The notes beneath the pieces were generated by a model. That model searched no databases and was not told where the DNA came from. It saw nothing but the letters and a program-made list of their open reading frames with translations. A stretch of 64,000 nt of DNA from an uncultured Pseudomonadota bacterium (lineage in GTDB: Bacteria > Pseudomonadota > Gammaproteobacteria > Burkholderiales > SG8-39), in the NCBI GenBank assembly GCA_903834835.1, contig CAILKO010000025.1, positions 62,001 through 126,000 on the forward strand, written 5' to 3'. Shown here piece by piece: positions 10,099 through 18,940 of the stretch. Made by a program: the position numbers and the translations under genes. Each line of letters begins with the position of its first letter. Within the stretch, counting starts at the first letter, position 1.

Positions 10099-10294
10099 CA
10101 TGGAGGTCCTCGCAATCTCTTTATAGGGTCGTCCGGCAGGCCTGGGGCGGCCCGGCCGAATCTTCGGCGATGCGCCCGTGCAGCACGTCGGCATTTCGAA
10201 ATTCGGCGCCATCGTCCGCCCGGTTCGCGGGTTCGCTGGAGTAACATTCTCCAACAAATCGCTTATCCAGCACCCAAATTTGGAGGAGAAACGC

Positions 10295-11899
10295 ATGTCC
10301 ACGATCGAGATACTGCACCCCGCCGGCAAGGTCCAGGACACCGGTTCCATTCAAATGAATGCGATTCCTTCGCTGAAGGACGGGCGGGTGTCGGTCATCG
10401 ACAACGGCAAGCCGAATTTCGCTCGGCTCGCGGCGATGGTCGGAGAGAAGCTGCGTGCATCGCATGGCGTTGCGGAAGTCAGCATTCATCGCAAGGAGAA
10501 TCCGGCGGTCGGAGCGACCACGGCGATTCTCGACGAGGTCTCCGCTTCAGCCGATCTGGTGCTCTGCGGCTCCGCTGATTGAGGGTCCTGCACGTCGTGG
10601 AGTCTCCACGACCTCACTGAAGTCGAACGCCGCGGCACTGCGGCGGTCGCAATCGTTTCGTCTGTGTTCGAAGCGCAGGCTAAGCACGCCTCGCGCACGC
10701 TCGGACTGCCCGGTGCGCGTATGGCGCTGTTTCCCCACCCGCTCGGGGGCAAGTCGGAATCACAGGTGGCGGAGCTCGCGAATCTGGTCCATGCAAATCT
10801 CGTCCATGCATTGACCAGCGTGGCGGCCTCGCCGGTGAAGCCGACCGCCGTTCATTCGGCGCGCCTCGCCGCACCGTCGGATCCAGCTGAACTGCAGCGC
10901 TGGTGCTTCGAGCAAGGCTGGAGCGATGGTTTCCCTGTCATTCCACCGACCCCGGATGCCGTCACGCGCATGGTCGAGGGTTCCGGCCTCCCGTCAGACC
11001 GGCTCGTCGGCGTGGTGCCGCCCCGACTCGGTCTTGCGACCGTCGAGCAGCTGGCGGTGAACGCAGTCATGGCAGGCTGCCAGCCCGCGCACATGCCGGT
11101 GATCATCGCTGCCGTGCAGGCCATGCTCGAACCCCGGTTTAATCTCGGGTCCCTGCAGGCCACCACCCACCCGGTAGCGCCGCTACTCATCGTCCACGGA
11201 CCGATCGCGCAGCGTCTGGGCATCAGTTCCGGCGCCGGACTGTTCGGGCCGGGTGCGATGGCCAATGCCGTAATCGGCCGGGCTATACGACTCATCCTGC
11301 TAAACATCGGCGGCGCGACTCCCGGTGCGGTGGATCGCTCCACCCATGGCGCGCCGAGCAAATTCAGCTTCTGTATCGCCGAAAACATTGCGGCCTCGCC
11401 CTGGGGGTCCTTCATCGAAGATCGCGGACTGCGGCCCGATCAGGACGCAGTGACAGTATTCGGCTGCGAACCGCCGCACAACATCAACGACCACGAGCAC
11501 GGCGATGCGGCGGGAATACTCCGGGTTGCCGCGGACGTGCTGCGTACTCTGGGCATGAACACCTGGTATCTCGGGTGGAAGGGGCGCAAGGAGCTGATGC
11601 TGATTCTCGGCCCGGAGCACGCGGCCAGCATCGCCGCCTCAGGCTGGTCCAGAGCCGACGTGAGACGCTTCCTCTACGAGGCGATCAGCCGGCGCCGGGA
11701 CGAACTGGCCATCGGCGGGATGTACGGCATGCGCGACTGGGGCGCAGACCTGGAAGCACTGGCCGCGCCCGACGCGCTAGTACCCGCAGTGCCGACGCCG
11801 GATGACATCCTGGTGCTCGTGGCGGGCGGCGAAGGCAAGCATTCGGTCGGGCTGCCAAGCTTCGGCGCCACCGTCTCGGTCACCCGTCCGATCGGCTGA
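10295..11899 (+). CDS. UGSC-family selenoprotein candidate 1; TGA at 10580-10582 read as selenocysteine (534 aa)
   Basis: ORFs 10295..10582 and 10664..11899 share one frame with only the TGA between them. Joined translation ...LVLCGSAD-U-GSC-TSWSLHDLTEVERRGTAAVAIVSSVFEAQAKHASRTLG.... Strong RBS (GGAGGAGAAACGC) before ATG 10295. Hairpin with GU loop downstream of the TGA. Confidence 0.87.
10594..10612 (+). promoter_or_regulatory. Candidate bacterial SECIS element for UGSC gene 1
   Basis: GTCGTGGA-GTC-TCCACGAC, 8-bp perfect stem. GU of the loop lies at +20/+21 after the TGA. Confidence 0.72.
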
Positions 11900-11903
11900 T
11901 GCA

Positions 11904-11931
11904 CCCGGCACTCCTTTAGCGGAGTGCCGGG
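11904..11931. terminator. Hairpin between convergent UGSC genes, putative shared terminator
   Basis: CCCGGCACTCC-TTTAGC-GGAGTGCCGGG, 11-bp perfect stem. No clear U-tract. Confidence 0.55.
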
Positions 11932-11957
11932 CACACCCCCTGTTCAAGCGCCGGTTT

Positions 11958-13679
11958 TCAACGTTGACCGGCTGCAGCGATGCGCTCGTTCCAACCTACA
12001 GGAAGCGCGACCTTCCGGCTTACAGGCGCACCCTGCTCCTGGTTATTCAGGTAGATCTTCGACTGGTTGCGCGCCGGATCTCCGCCGACAACGATGTCCG
12101 TGGAGGCCTCGTTCAGCAGCATCGGCACTCTGCGTGCGAGATCCGAAGAACCGGTGAACAGAGGGTCGAACTTCGCATGTTTCGCCAGCTCCGAGATGAC
12201 GATGCGATTGCCGAATACAGCTTCGGAATAACGCTCAAGCGTGCCGGCATCGATACGCGCGTTGTCGAACAGAAATTTTCGGATATCGTTCTTGCTCCAC
12301 CCCGCGCGCGCAAAACCGCCCGCAACCGACGGACTCATCAGTATGAGCGGATGCCATTGGTTGAAATACAGGCCCGTGATAAACCAGCCCCAGGTCGTGC
12401 CCGCAAGATTGTTGACGATCGGCCACGCGAGATCCTTCGGGTCGGTGCCCGCGCTGTACACGGGCGGGCTGATTGCCAGCACGCTGCGCACCGTGACGAC
12501 GCTGTCCTCGCGCGTGTATCCACGGTCCTCGCGATGGCTGGGCCAGCCTAGCTCGACCACGGCCTTTTCATTCTCGGCCATCGCCACGTTGAACCCGAGG
12601 CCGATGCTTCCCTTGTCCGTCCCGCCCGGGCGCAGACCTGCCACGTTGCGGAAGTAGAGCCGCAGGAAGCGTCCGATGGAGGTGTTCGCGCGCCTGCCAA
12701 CCCGCATGCTGCCGACTTCGGTGTTGAAACCCAGCTGGTCCACCACTGCGCCGCTCACAACGATCATCGGTTCCCAGCCGGGGGTCGAGCCGGCATCCTC
12801 GATGCGGAAATGTGGGTCGCAGATCGCCTCAACCGCCGCGATCAGGACTGGCATGTACTCCGGCCGGCACCCTGCCATCACACCGTTCACCGCCACCGAC
12901 AGCACGCTCGCCTCTCGATACTCGGGCGCGAGCACGCCCAGCACCTTGTTTCGATCGTAATCGGTCCATCTCAGGAATGCCTCGACACGCTCGCTTGTCG
13001 GCGGAACGATGGCCGCACCGTCCGACCACTCGCGAGTGTGGAAAAACTCCTGTACCTCGTCGAAGTTGCCGCGGAACACAATGTCCTCGGGAAAAGGCTC
13101 GGCAGCGGTCTTTGTCTCGACGACTTCAGTTCTGAGATTCTCCAGCGCCGAGCGGAGCAGCACCGTCCGGACCTTCTCCTCGAACTGCGCCGGAGAATCG
13201 AGCGGAATCACGCCCGGGTATTCGGCGATCTGCAGATCCGGTGCGCCGATCGCCTTCCTGATCGCGCGCGCCTGCGCCATGAAGCCCGAGCTTACGATAG
13301 TGACCGCGGGTACCCCCGCGTCCTCGACTGCTTTAGCGGCCCGCAACACGGCGGGCGTGCAACTCCCTCAGGCGCCTACGGCGACGATCGCCGCGTCCAC
13401 CTTCTGGGCGCGCAGCACCGCGGGCAGCGCAGCAATCACCTCACGCTCGTCATGCCCGTGTATGTTGCCGAAGGTCGATGCCGGCAGGAAGGTCGAGCCA
13501 GGATATTTCTCGGCAAGTCCCTCCTGCATGAGCGCGAACATGTCGTCCCCGCGAAACATGTGGTCCCAGACGAGACCGATACGCTTCGCCTGGCCTTCCT
13601 TGAGCCGCGGGTTCATCCGCAGCGCCTTGTTGGTCGAACGGCCAAGCGGCCAGAGAACCTCGAAATTTGATTCGCTCAT
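11958..13679 (-). CDS. UGSC-family selenoprotein candidate 2; TGA at 13368-13370 (minus strand) read as selenocysteine (573 aa)
   Basis: Minus-strand ORFs 13368..13679 and 11958..13349 share one frame, separated only by TGA. Joined translation ...VDAAIVAVGA-U-GSC-TPAVLRAAKAVEDAGVPAVTIVSSGFMAQARAIRKAIG.... C-terminal half resembles UGSC protein 1 (AVNGVMAGCRPEYMPVLIAAVEAI versus AVNAVMAGCQPAHMPVIIAAVQAM). Confidence 0.87.
13339..13356 (-). promoter_or_regulatory. Candidate bacterial SECIS element for UGSC gene 2
   Basis: Minus strand GCCCGC-CGTGTT-GCGGGC. GU of the loop lies at +19/+20 after the TGA. Confidence 0.65.
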
Positions 13680-13716
13680 GCTGACTCCCGGGTGATGTGG
13701 GGAAACCCCGAAAAGT

Positions 13717-14778
13717 TTACTTCTGCGCTGCAGGGGTGCCGAGATTGCTTTGCCAGAGCGGCAGAAATTTCTTCAACAGCGCTGAATCCAGCGGCCCCTT
13801 TTTGACCGCTTCGAGCGCTTCGTCCAGCTGCCTGTCGTCGGACACACCCGTTATGATCGAGGTTACATCCTCGTGCATCAGGATAAAGCGGTACGCGGCG
13901 ACCGCGAGCGTGTCACCGGTCTCCTCGGCGAGAAAGCGGAAGTTCCGCGCCCGCGCGACTTCGGCACGCATCATCTCCCTGAATGCCGGATTTGTCGAGA
14001 AGTCTCCACCCGCGAGCGGATGGCGCACTCCGAATTCGCTCGCCACGCTCGCGTCCGACAGCGTGCCTCCGGCCAGAGGACGGATGATGCCCGTCCCGAC
14101 CCGGTTGGCGCGCGCCGCGCCGAAGATGCCGTCGTAACGCTGATCGACCTGCAAGGCGTTCAACCCGTCCACACCCGCCGTCGGATTGGTGAGGTTGTAA
14201 CGGATGTTGATCCAGCGCAGCAGCCCCGTCTCGAGTAGCTGCCGCGTCAGGCGGTTGTCCGCGAATTCGCAGGACAGACCGATGTGAAGAACCTTGCCCG
14301 CCTTCTGCAGCCGGGCGAGACCCTCAAGCGCGCCGTTCGGTCCGAGGTAATCGTCCATTTCCATTGTTGCCCAGCGTCGGCGCGGACCCATGGCTTCGGC
14401 GTAGAGCGTGCCCGGAGGATTGTGTATCTGCACGAAGTGCACCGCATCCATTCCAAGCCGTATGAGACTGTCTTCGACGGTCTGCACAACGCGCTTGGCG
14501 ACGTTCTGCTTGTGCTCGTCGAAAATCTCGACTTTGGTCGTGACATACGCATGCTTCGGCTTCAGTTCGCGCAGCACGCTGCCCAGATTCGCCTCGGCCC
14601 GGCCGCGGCCGTACTCCGGCGACGTATCGAAATGGTTGATGCCTTCCTCGAAGGCGCGCGCGACCGACTTCGTCAGATCGGTGAAATTTCCCCAGACGAA
14701 CAAACCGGCGTTGTCACCGGTCCCGAGGCTGAGTTCCGAGAGGTCGATATCCGTACCCGGTACGCGGCGATATTTCAT
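13717..14778 (-). CDS. Aldo/keto reductase
   Basis: MKYRRVPGTDIDLSELSLGTGDNAGLF...NHFDTSPEYGRGRAEANLGSVLREL...YVTTKVEI. Confidence 0.9.
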   Translation of the reverse strand: MKYRRVPGTDIDLSELSLGTGDNAGLFVWGNFTDLTKSVARAFEEGINHFDTSPEYGRGRAEANLGSVLRELKPKHAYVTTKVEIFDEHKQNVAKRVVQTVEDSLIRLGMDAVHFVQIHNPPGTLYAEAMGPRRRWATMEMDDYLGPNGALEGLARLQKAGKVLHIGLSCEFADNRLTRQLLETGLLRWINIRYNLTNPTAGVDGLNALQVDQRYDGIFGAARANRVGTGIIRPLAGGTLSDASVASEFGVRHPLAGGDFSTNPAFREMMRAEVARARNFRFLAEETGDTLAVAAYRFILMHEDVTSIITGVSDDRQLDEALEAVKKGPLDSALLKKFLPLWQSNLGTPAAQK

Positions 14779-14880
14779 GCTGGCCTCCCCTCCCTTGATC
14801 GGCGACAGCCGGCGAGTATATGAACGTGATGACCGGCCCGCGCGGGTGTTTCATTTTTCAGCCGAGGACCCACAACGAGC

Positions 14881-16101
14881 TCAGCGCCGCACACGCGGTG
14901 CCGCGCCGCTGTCCTGGAGTCGCTCAATGTCCTCGTCCGTGTAGCCAAGCTCCCTCAGCAGCTCTGCGGAATGCTGCGCGAATGACGGAGGAGCATCGCC
15001 GGGGATGCCCGGCGTCCCGTACAGCCGCGAGGGCGAGCGCACGCCGGTGTAGCCCTTCCGTTCGATACGCAACGCGCGGTGTTGCGCGTGCGGCTGCGCG
15101 AAAGCGTCGGGCACCGAATTAACCACCCCAGCCGGAACACCCGCCTTCATCAGTGCCTCGCAGAGCGGCGCTGCAGCGACGCCCTTCAGCACAAGTTCGA
15201 TCTCGGCCTTCAGTGCATCTCGATTGCGCAGCCGCTGCGCATTCGATGCGTAGCGCGGGTCATTCGGCCAGTCCGCGCGACCGATATGCAGGCAGAACCG
15301 CTTGAACTGCCCGTCGTTCAGGATGCCGATGAAGATATCGCCGTCGCTTACCCGGTATTTGTCATAGGGCGCAATGTTCGGATGCGCGCTGCCCAGCAAT
15401 CCGGGTGCCTTGCCGGAGGCCAGCCAGTTTGCCGCCTGGGGAATGAGCAGACTGAATGCGGTGTCGAACAGCGTAGCTTCGACACGTTGGCCGCGGCCGG
15501 TCTGGTCACGCACTCGAAGCGCCATCAGAATGCCTGTGAGCGCCACGTAGCCCGTAAGGTGGTCGACCAGCGGAATGCCGACCCGGGTCGGCCCGGACTG
15601 CGGGTCGCCATTCACGCTCATGAGACCGCACATCGCCTGCAGCACCGCATCGTAGCCCGGCAACGCACCCATGGGCCCGTCGGCACCGAAACCGCTGATG
15701 TTGCAATACACGAGCCGCGGAAATTCGGCCGCCAGATCCTGTTCGTAGCCCAGGCCCCAGCGCTCCATCGTGCCTGGGAGGAAGTTCTCGATCAGCACAT
15801 CCGCCTTGGCGAGCATTCTCCGCAACACCGCGCGCGCTTCTGGGAGAGCAAGATCCAGGCTCATGGCCCGCTTGCCGCGGTTCAGCGAAGAGAAGTAGGC
15901 GGCCTCTCCCGCGGCGTTGAACGGCGGTCCGAGCGTGCGGGTCTCATCGCCTGACGGCGGTTCGACCTTGATCACGTCCGCACCATGATCGGAAAGAATC
16001 TGCGTGCACAGCGGACCGGCAAGCACGCGAGTGAGATCTACGACGACAAGGCCATCCAGGGCGCCGCGCGAACCTCCGGACGCCTTGCTCGTCGTGCTCA
16101 T
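14881..16101 (-). CDS. CaiB/BaiF family CoA transferase
   Basis: LDGLVVVDLTRVLAGPLCTQILSDHGADVIKVEPPSGDETRTLGPPF. Confidence 0.94.
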   Translation of the reverse strand: MSTTSKASGGSRGALDGLVVVDLTRVLAGPLCTQILSDHGADVIKVEPPSGDETRTLGPPFNAAGEAAYFSSLNRGKRAMSLDLALPEARAVLRRMLAKADVLIENFLPGTMERWGLGYEQDLAAEFPRLVYCNISGFGADGPMGALPGYDAVLQAMCGLMSVNGDPQSGPTRVGIPLVDHLTGYVALTGILMALRVRDQTGRGQRVEATLFDTAFSLLIPQAANWLASGKAPGLLGSAHPNIAPYDKYRVSDGDIFIGILNDGQFKRFCLHIGRADWPNDPRYASNAQRLRNRDALKAEIELVLKGVAAAPLCEALMKAGVPAGVVNSVPDAFAQPHAQHRALRIERKGYTGVRSPSRLYGTPGIPGDAPPSFAQHSAELLRELGYTDEDIERLQDSGAAPRVRR

Positions 16102-16111
16102 GTTCGCAGGA

Positions 16112-17248
16112 TCAGACCTTCACCGGGAGCCGGACCACTCCGGTCCCGACAACGGAGAGTTCGTCGTTCTGATTGCGTCCCTCCTGCTCGATCTCCACGA
16201 GATGCTCGCCGTTCTCGACATACTTCCGCTTGACCCGTGCCTTGATGAACAGAATGTCGCCTTCCGGGTTGTGACGCCGCACCTGGGAATTCGACTTGCG
16301 CAGGAAACCGTCGTCGCCCATCCAGTTCGTGAGCTGGTGCGTGAGCCAGGACACGCGCTCGGGGCCGTAGTCGTAGGCGCCGGGGGCGCCGACCTCAAGC
16401 GCAAACTCTTCTTCCCAGTGCACGCGCTCAGGTACGTCGGGAATGCCGAAGCGGTTCTCGATGCCGAGACCCTGATGGACGTCGATCATTTTCCAGGCAA
16501 GCTTGTTGGCGCGTATGTAGAGGCCGCCCCAGCCCTGGGCATAGGCAATGAAGCCGGTGACTGTCATAGGCCCCTTGAGCAGTACGGGAAGCTCTTCGCC
16601 TTCCTTCACATCGCCCCAGTAGCGCGGCGTCGTTCCGCGAACTTCCTCGTTGCGGTAAAGCTTGTAGACCTCGGCCAGCTCTTCACGCGTGTAACGACGC
16701 GGGCCCTTGCCGCGCACATGGGTATATTTCGTGCCCTGTTCCGCCGCATGATTGCGCTCGGTCCGGAAGCACCAGCTGTCCGCTTCGGCCACCTTGTCAC
16801 CCTGCTGATTGAAGAAGTCGACGTGGTAGGTCTGCTGGATCGCGCGGCCCGCGAATCGGGTCTGATGCTCTACCAGGTCCTTGAGATAGGCCTCGGTGGA
16901 GATTTCGTCGTTGCGCTTCACATTCTTGTACCAGGTCCAGTTCGCACCCGACCACATCGCGTGTATGCCGGGCAGACCGCCCACGTAGCCGGAGACGATG
17001 CGGCTGGTCGAAAACAGAAAGCTGGGCAGCGCGATGATTCCTCCATGCGCACTTTTTGCCGCGTAGGCGGGATCACACCACAGGGGATTGTCGTCGCCGA
17101 TGCCGTGTGCATAGTGGCGGATGTTGTCGCGCGTCGCCTCGTGGCACCATGGCTCGAGCGTGTCACCGATCTTCACGCCAATGCGCCGGCGCAGCTCTTC
17201 CATCCCGGCTTCGGTGATGCGGGGAAACTCTCTGGGCGTCTTTGTCAT
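16112..17248 (-). CDS. MaoC family (acyl) dehydratase
   Basis: Hotdog/MaoC pattern: DTLEPWCHEATRDNIRHYAHGIGDDNPLWCDPAYA and second-half WMGDDGFLRKSNSQVRRHNPEGDILFIKARVKRKY. Confidence 0.82.
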   Translation of the reverse strand: MTKTPREFPRITEAGMEELRRRIGVKIGDTLEPWCHEATRDNIRHYAHGIGDDNPLWCDPAYAAKSAHGGIIALPSFLFSTSRIVSGYVGGLPGIHAMWSGANWTWYKNVKRNDEISTEAYLKDLVEHQTRFAGRAIQQTYHVDFFNQQGDKVAEADSWCFRTERNHAAEQGTKYTHVRGKGPRRYTREELAEVYKLYRNEEVRGTTPRYWGDVKEGEELPVLLKGPMTVTGFIAYAQGWGGLYIRANKLAWKMIDVHQGLGIENRFGIPDVPERVHWEEEFALEVGAPGAYDYGPERVSWLTHQLTNWMGDDGFLRKSNSQVRRHNPEGDILFIKARVKRKYVENGEHLVEIEQEGRNQNDELSVVGTGVVRLPVKV

Positions 17249-17269
17249 GTCTTTCTCTCTCGTGGAATT

Positions 17270-18826
17270 CTATGAAACGGCGGCGGCGTTCTTTTCCTGT
17301 TCGCGCAGCACCTTGCGGTTCACCTTGCCTGCGGGCGTCTTCGGCAACTCGGGAACGACCGCGATGTGCCGCGGATACTCATGCTGGCTCAGCTTGGTCC
17401 GGACCAGATCCTGGATCTCCTTCGTGAACGCTTCGCTCTGCGCGCGCGGGCTGACCACGAAAGCCTTGACCACCTGCCCGCGCAGTTCATCGGGAACGCC
17501 GATCGCAGCCGCCTCCTTCACATCCGGATGCGCGAGGATCGCGTTCTCGATCTCGACGGCACTCATGGTCCAGCCGGCCGAGATGATCACATCGTCGGCC
17601 CTGCCTGCATGATAGAAGTAGCCCTCGTCATCCACACGGCCCAGGTCGCGCGTAGGTATCCATTTGCCGCGACGTCGGATCATGAGCTGCCCCGTCACAC
17701 CGGCCGCACAGGGCGTGCCGTCATCGCTCTGTACCTGCACCTCGCCGCCGGGTGTGGGCTTGCCCAGCGAGCCGGACTTTACGGTGAAGTCCGCCGCGCC
17801 CGGATAGTTCACCAGCACCACCCCGATCTCGGTCGTGCCATACATGCTGCACACTTCCAGGCCGAAGGTCTCGCGCACGAAGCCGGCGGTTTCGGGATCG
17901 ATGGGTTCACCGGTGAAGGAGAGCTTCGTGAAAAAGTACTTGTACGCCGGACCGCGCCCGGAATTGCGCATCATGCGGTAGTGCGTGGCCGCAGCCGACA
18001 TATTGCTGAAGCGGTGATCGTGCAGCGCCCTCAGCAGGCGGTCCGGATCGAAGCGGCCTGCATAAGCGCCGATGGTGAGTCCGAGCGCAAGCGGCGCGAA
18101 GGTTCCGTGCCAGAGACCGTGCCCCCATGCGGGAGACGACGGGCAGATGAAGCGATCTCCGGGACGCAGGCCGGTACCGTAGAGCGCCGCCACCATGAGC
18201 GTGACAATCGTGCGGTGGCTGTGCTTCACGGCTTCGGGCAACTCGCGCGTCGTGCCCGAGGTGTACTGAAACACGGCGAGACTGTCCGCACGCGTCTCGA
18301 TCCGGAATTTCTCCGGCAGGCCGCGCAAGGTGGCAAACAGCATGTCGTCGAATACGACAACTCTCAGGCCGTCGATCGCGCGCGCATTCGCAGCGCTCTC
18401 CGGGCTGGCCACGAGCATCGCGGGCGTACAGTCCTGCACGCGCAAGCGCACGCCGTCCGGACCGAACAGCGTGAACAGGGGCACTGCGATCGCCCCGGCC
18501 TTCAGAGCGCCGAACATGGCCACATAGAAGGCGCGCGAAGGCTCCAGCATGATCGCCACCCTGTCGCCAGCCGCCACGCCGTTGGCTCGAAGGTAGTGAG
18601 CGAAGCGCGAAGAATCCGCCGAGAGTTCGTCGTAGCGGATGATTTCGTCACGGCCGTCTGCGTGCACCACGATCACGGCATCACGCCCGGAACTTGCGTG
18701 CCGGTCCACGCACTCGTGCGCGATGTTCAGAAACTCGGCGTTGCCGTCGAACAGCTCCCACAGCCTGTCCCGGGAAAAGTGCTCCAGGGCGTCGGCGTAG
18801 CTGGTGTAGTCCGTGAGCTTGGTCAT
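17270..18826 (-). CDS. Acyl-CoA synthetase / AMP-dependent ligase
   Basis: FQYTSGTTRELPEAVKHSHRT, MYGTTEIGVVLVNYPG, GRADDVIISAGWTMSAVEIENAI and KTPAGKVNRKVLR. Confidence 0.92.
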   Translation of the reverse strand: MTKLTDYTSYADALEHFSRDRLWELFDGNAEFLNIAHECVDRHASSGRDAVIVVHADGRDEIIRYDELSADSSRFAHYLRANGVAAGDRVAIMLEPSRAFYVAMFGALKAGAIAVPLFTLFGPDGVRLRVQDCTPAMLVASPESAANARAIDGLRVVVFDDMLFATLRGLPEKFRIETRADSLAVFQYTSGTTRELPEAVKHSHRTIVTLMVAALYGTGLRPGDRFICPSSPAWGHGLWHGTFAPLALGLTIGAYAGRFDPDRLLRALHDHRFSNMSAAATHYRMMRNSGRGPAYKYFFTKLSFTGEPIDPETAGFVRETFGLEVCSMYGTTEIGVVLVNYPGAADFTVKSGSLGKPTPGGEVQVQSDDGTPCAAGVTGQLMIRRRGKWIPTRDLGRVDDEGYFYHAGRADDVIISAGWTMSAVEIENAILAHPDVKEAAAIGVPDELRGQVVKAFVVSPRAQSEAFTKEIQDLVRTKLSQHEYPRHIAVVPELPKTPAGKVNRKVLREQEKNAAAVS

Positions 18827-18895
18827 GCGTACGGTGCGGGGATCGGAAGTTGCCGATGATGCCGTTCCGCGCAATAAATTGTCAATTGGATCACC

Positions 18896-18914
18896 AGGTT
18901 GTATAGGTACAACT
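18896..18914. promoter_or_regulatory. Palindrome upstream of the acyl-CoA synthetase gene
   Basis: AGGTTGTA-TAGG-TACAACT; core GTTGTA/TACAAC is perfect. Confidence 0.5.
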
Positions 18915-18940
18915 TGCGACAGACGCAGACCTGCGTTCAA

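Noticed and set aside
10580-10582. TGA as an ordinary nonsense mutation (pseudogene)
   Set aside because: The same U-G-S-C context with a GU-loop hairpin occurs independently in the paralog at 13368-13370, and no other lesions are seen in either gene.
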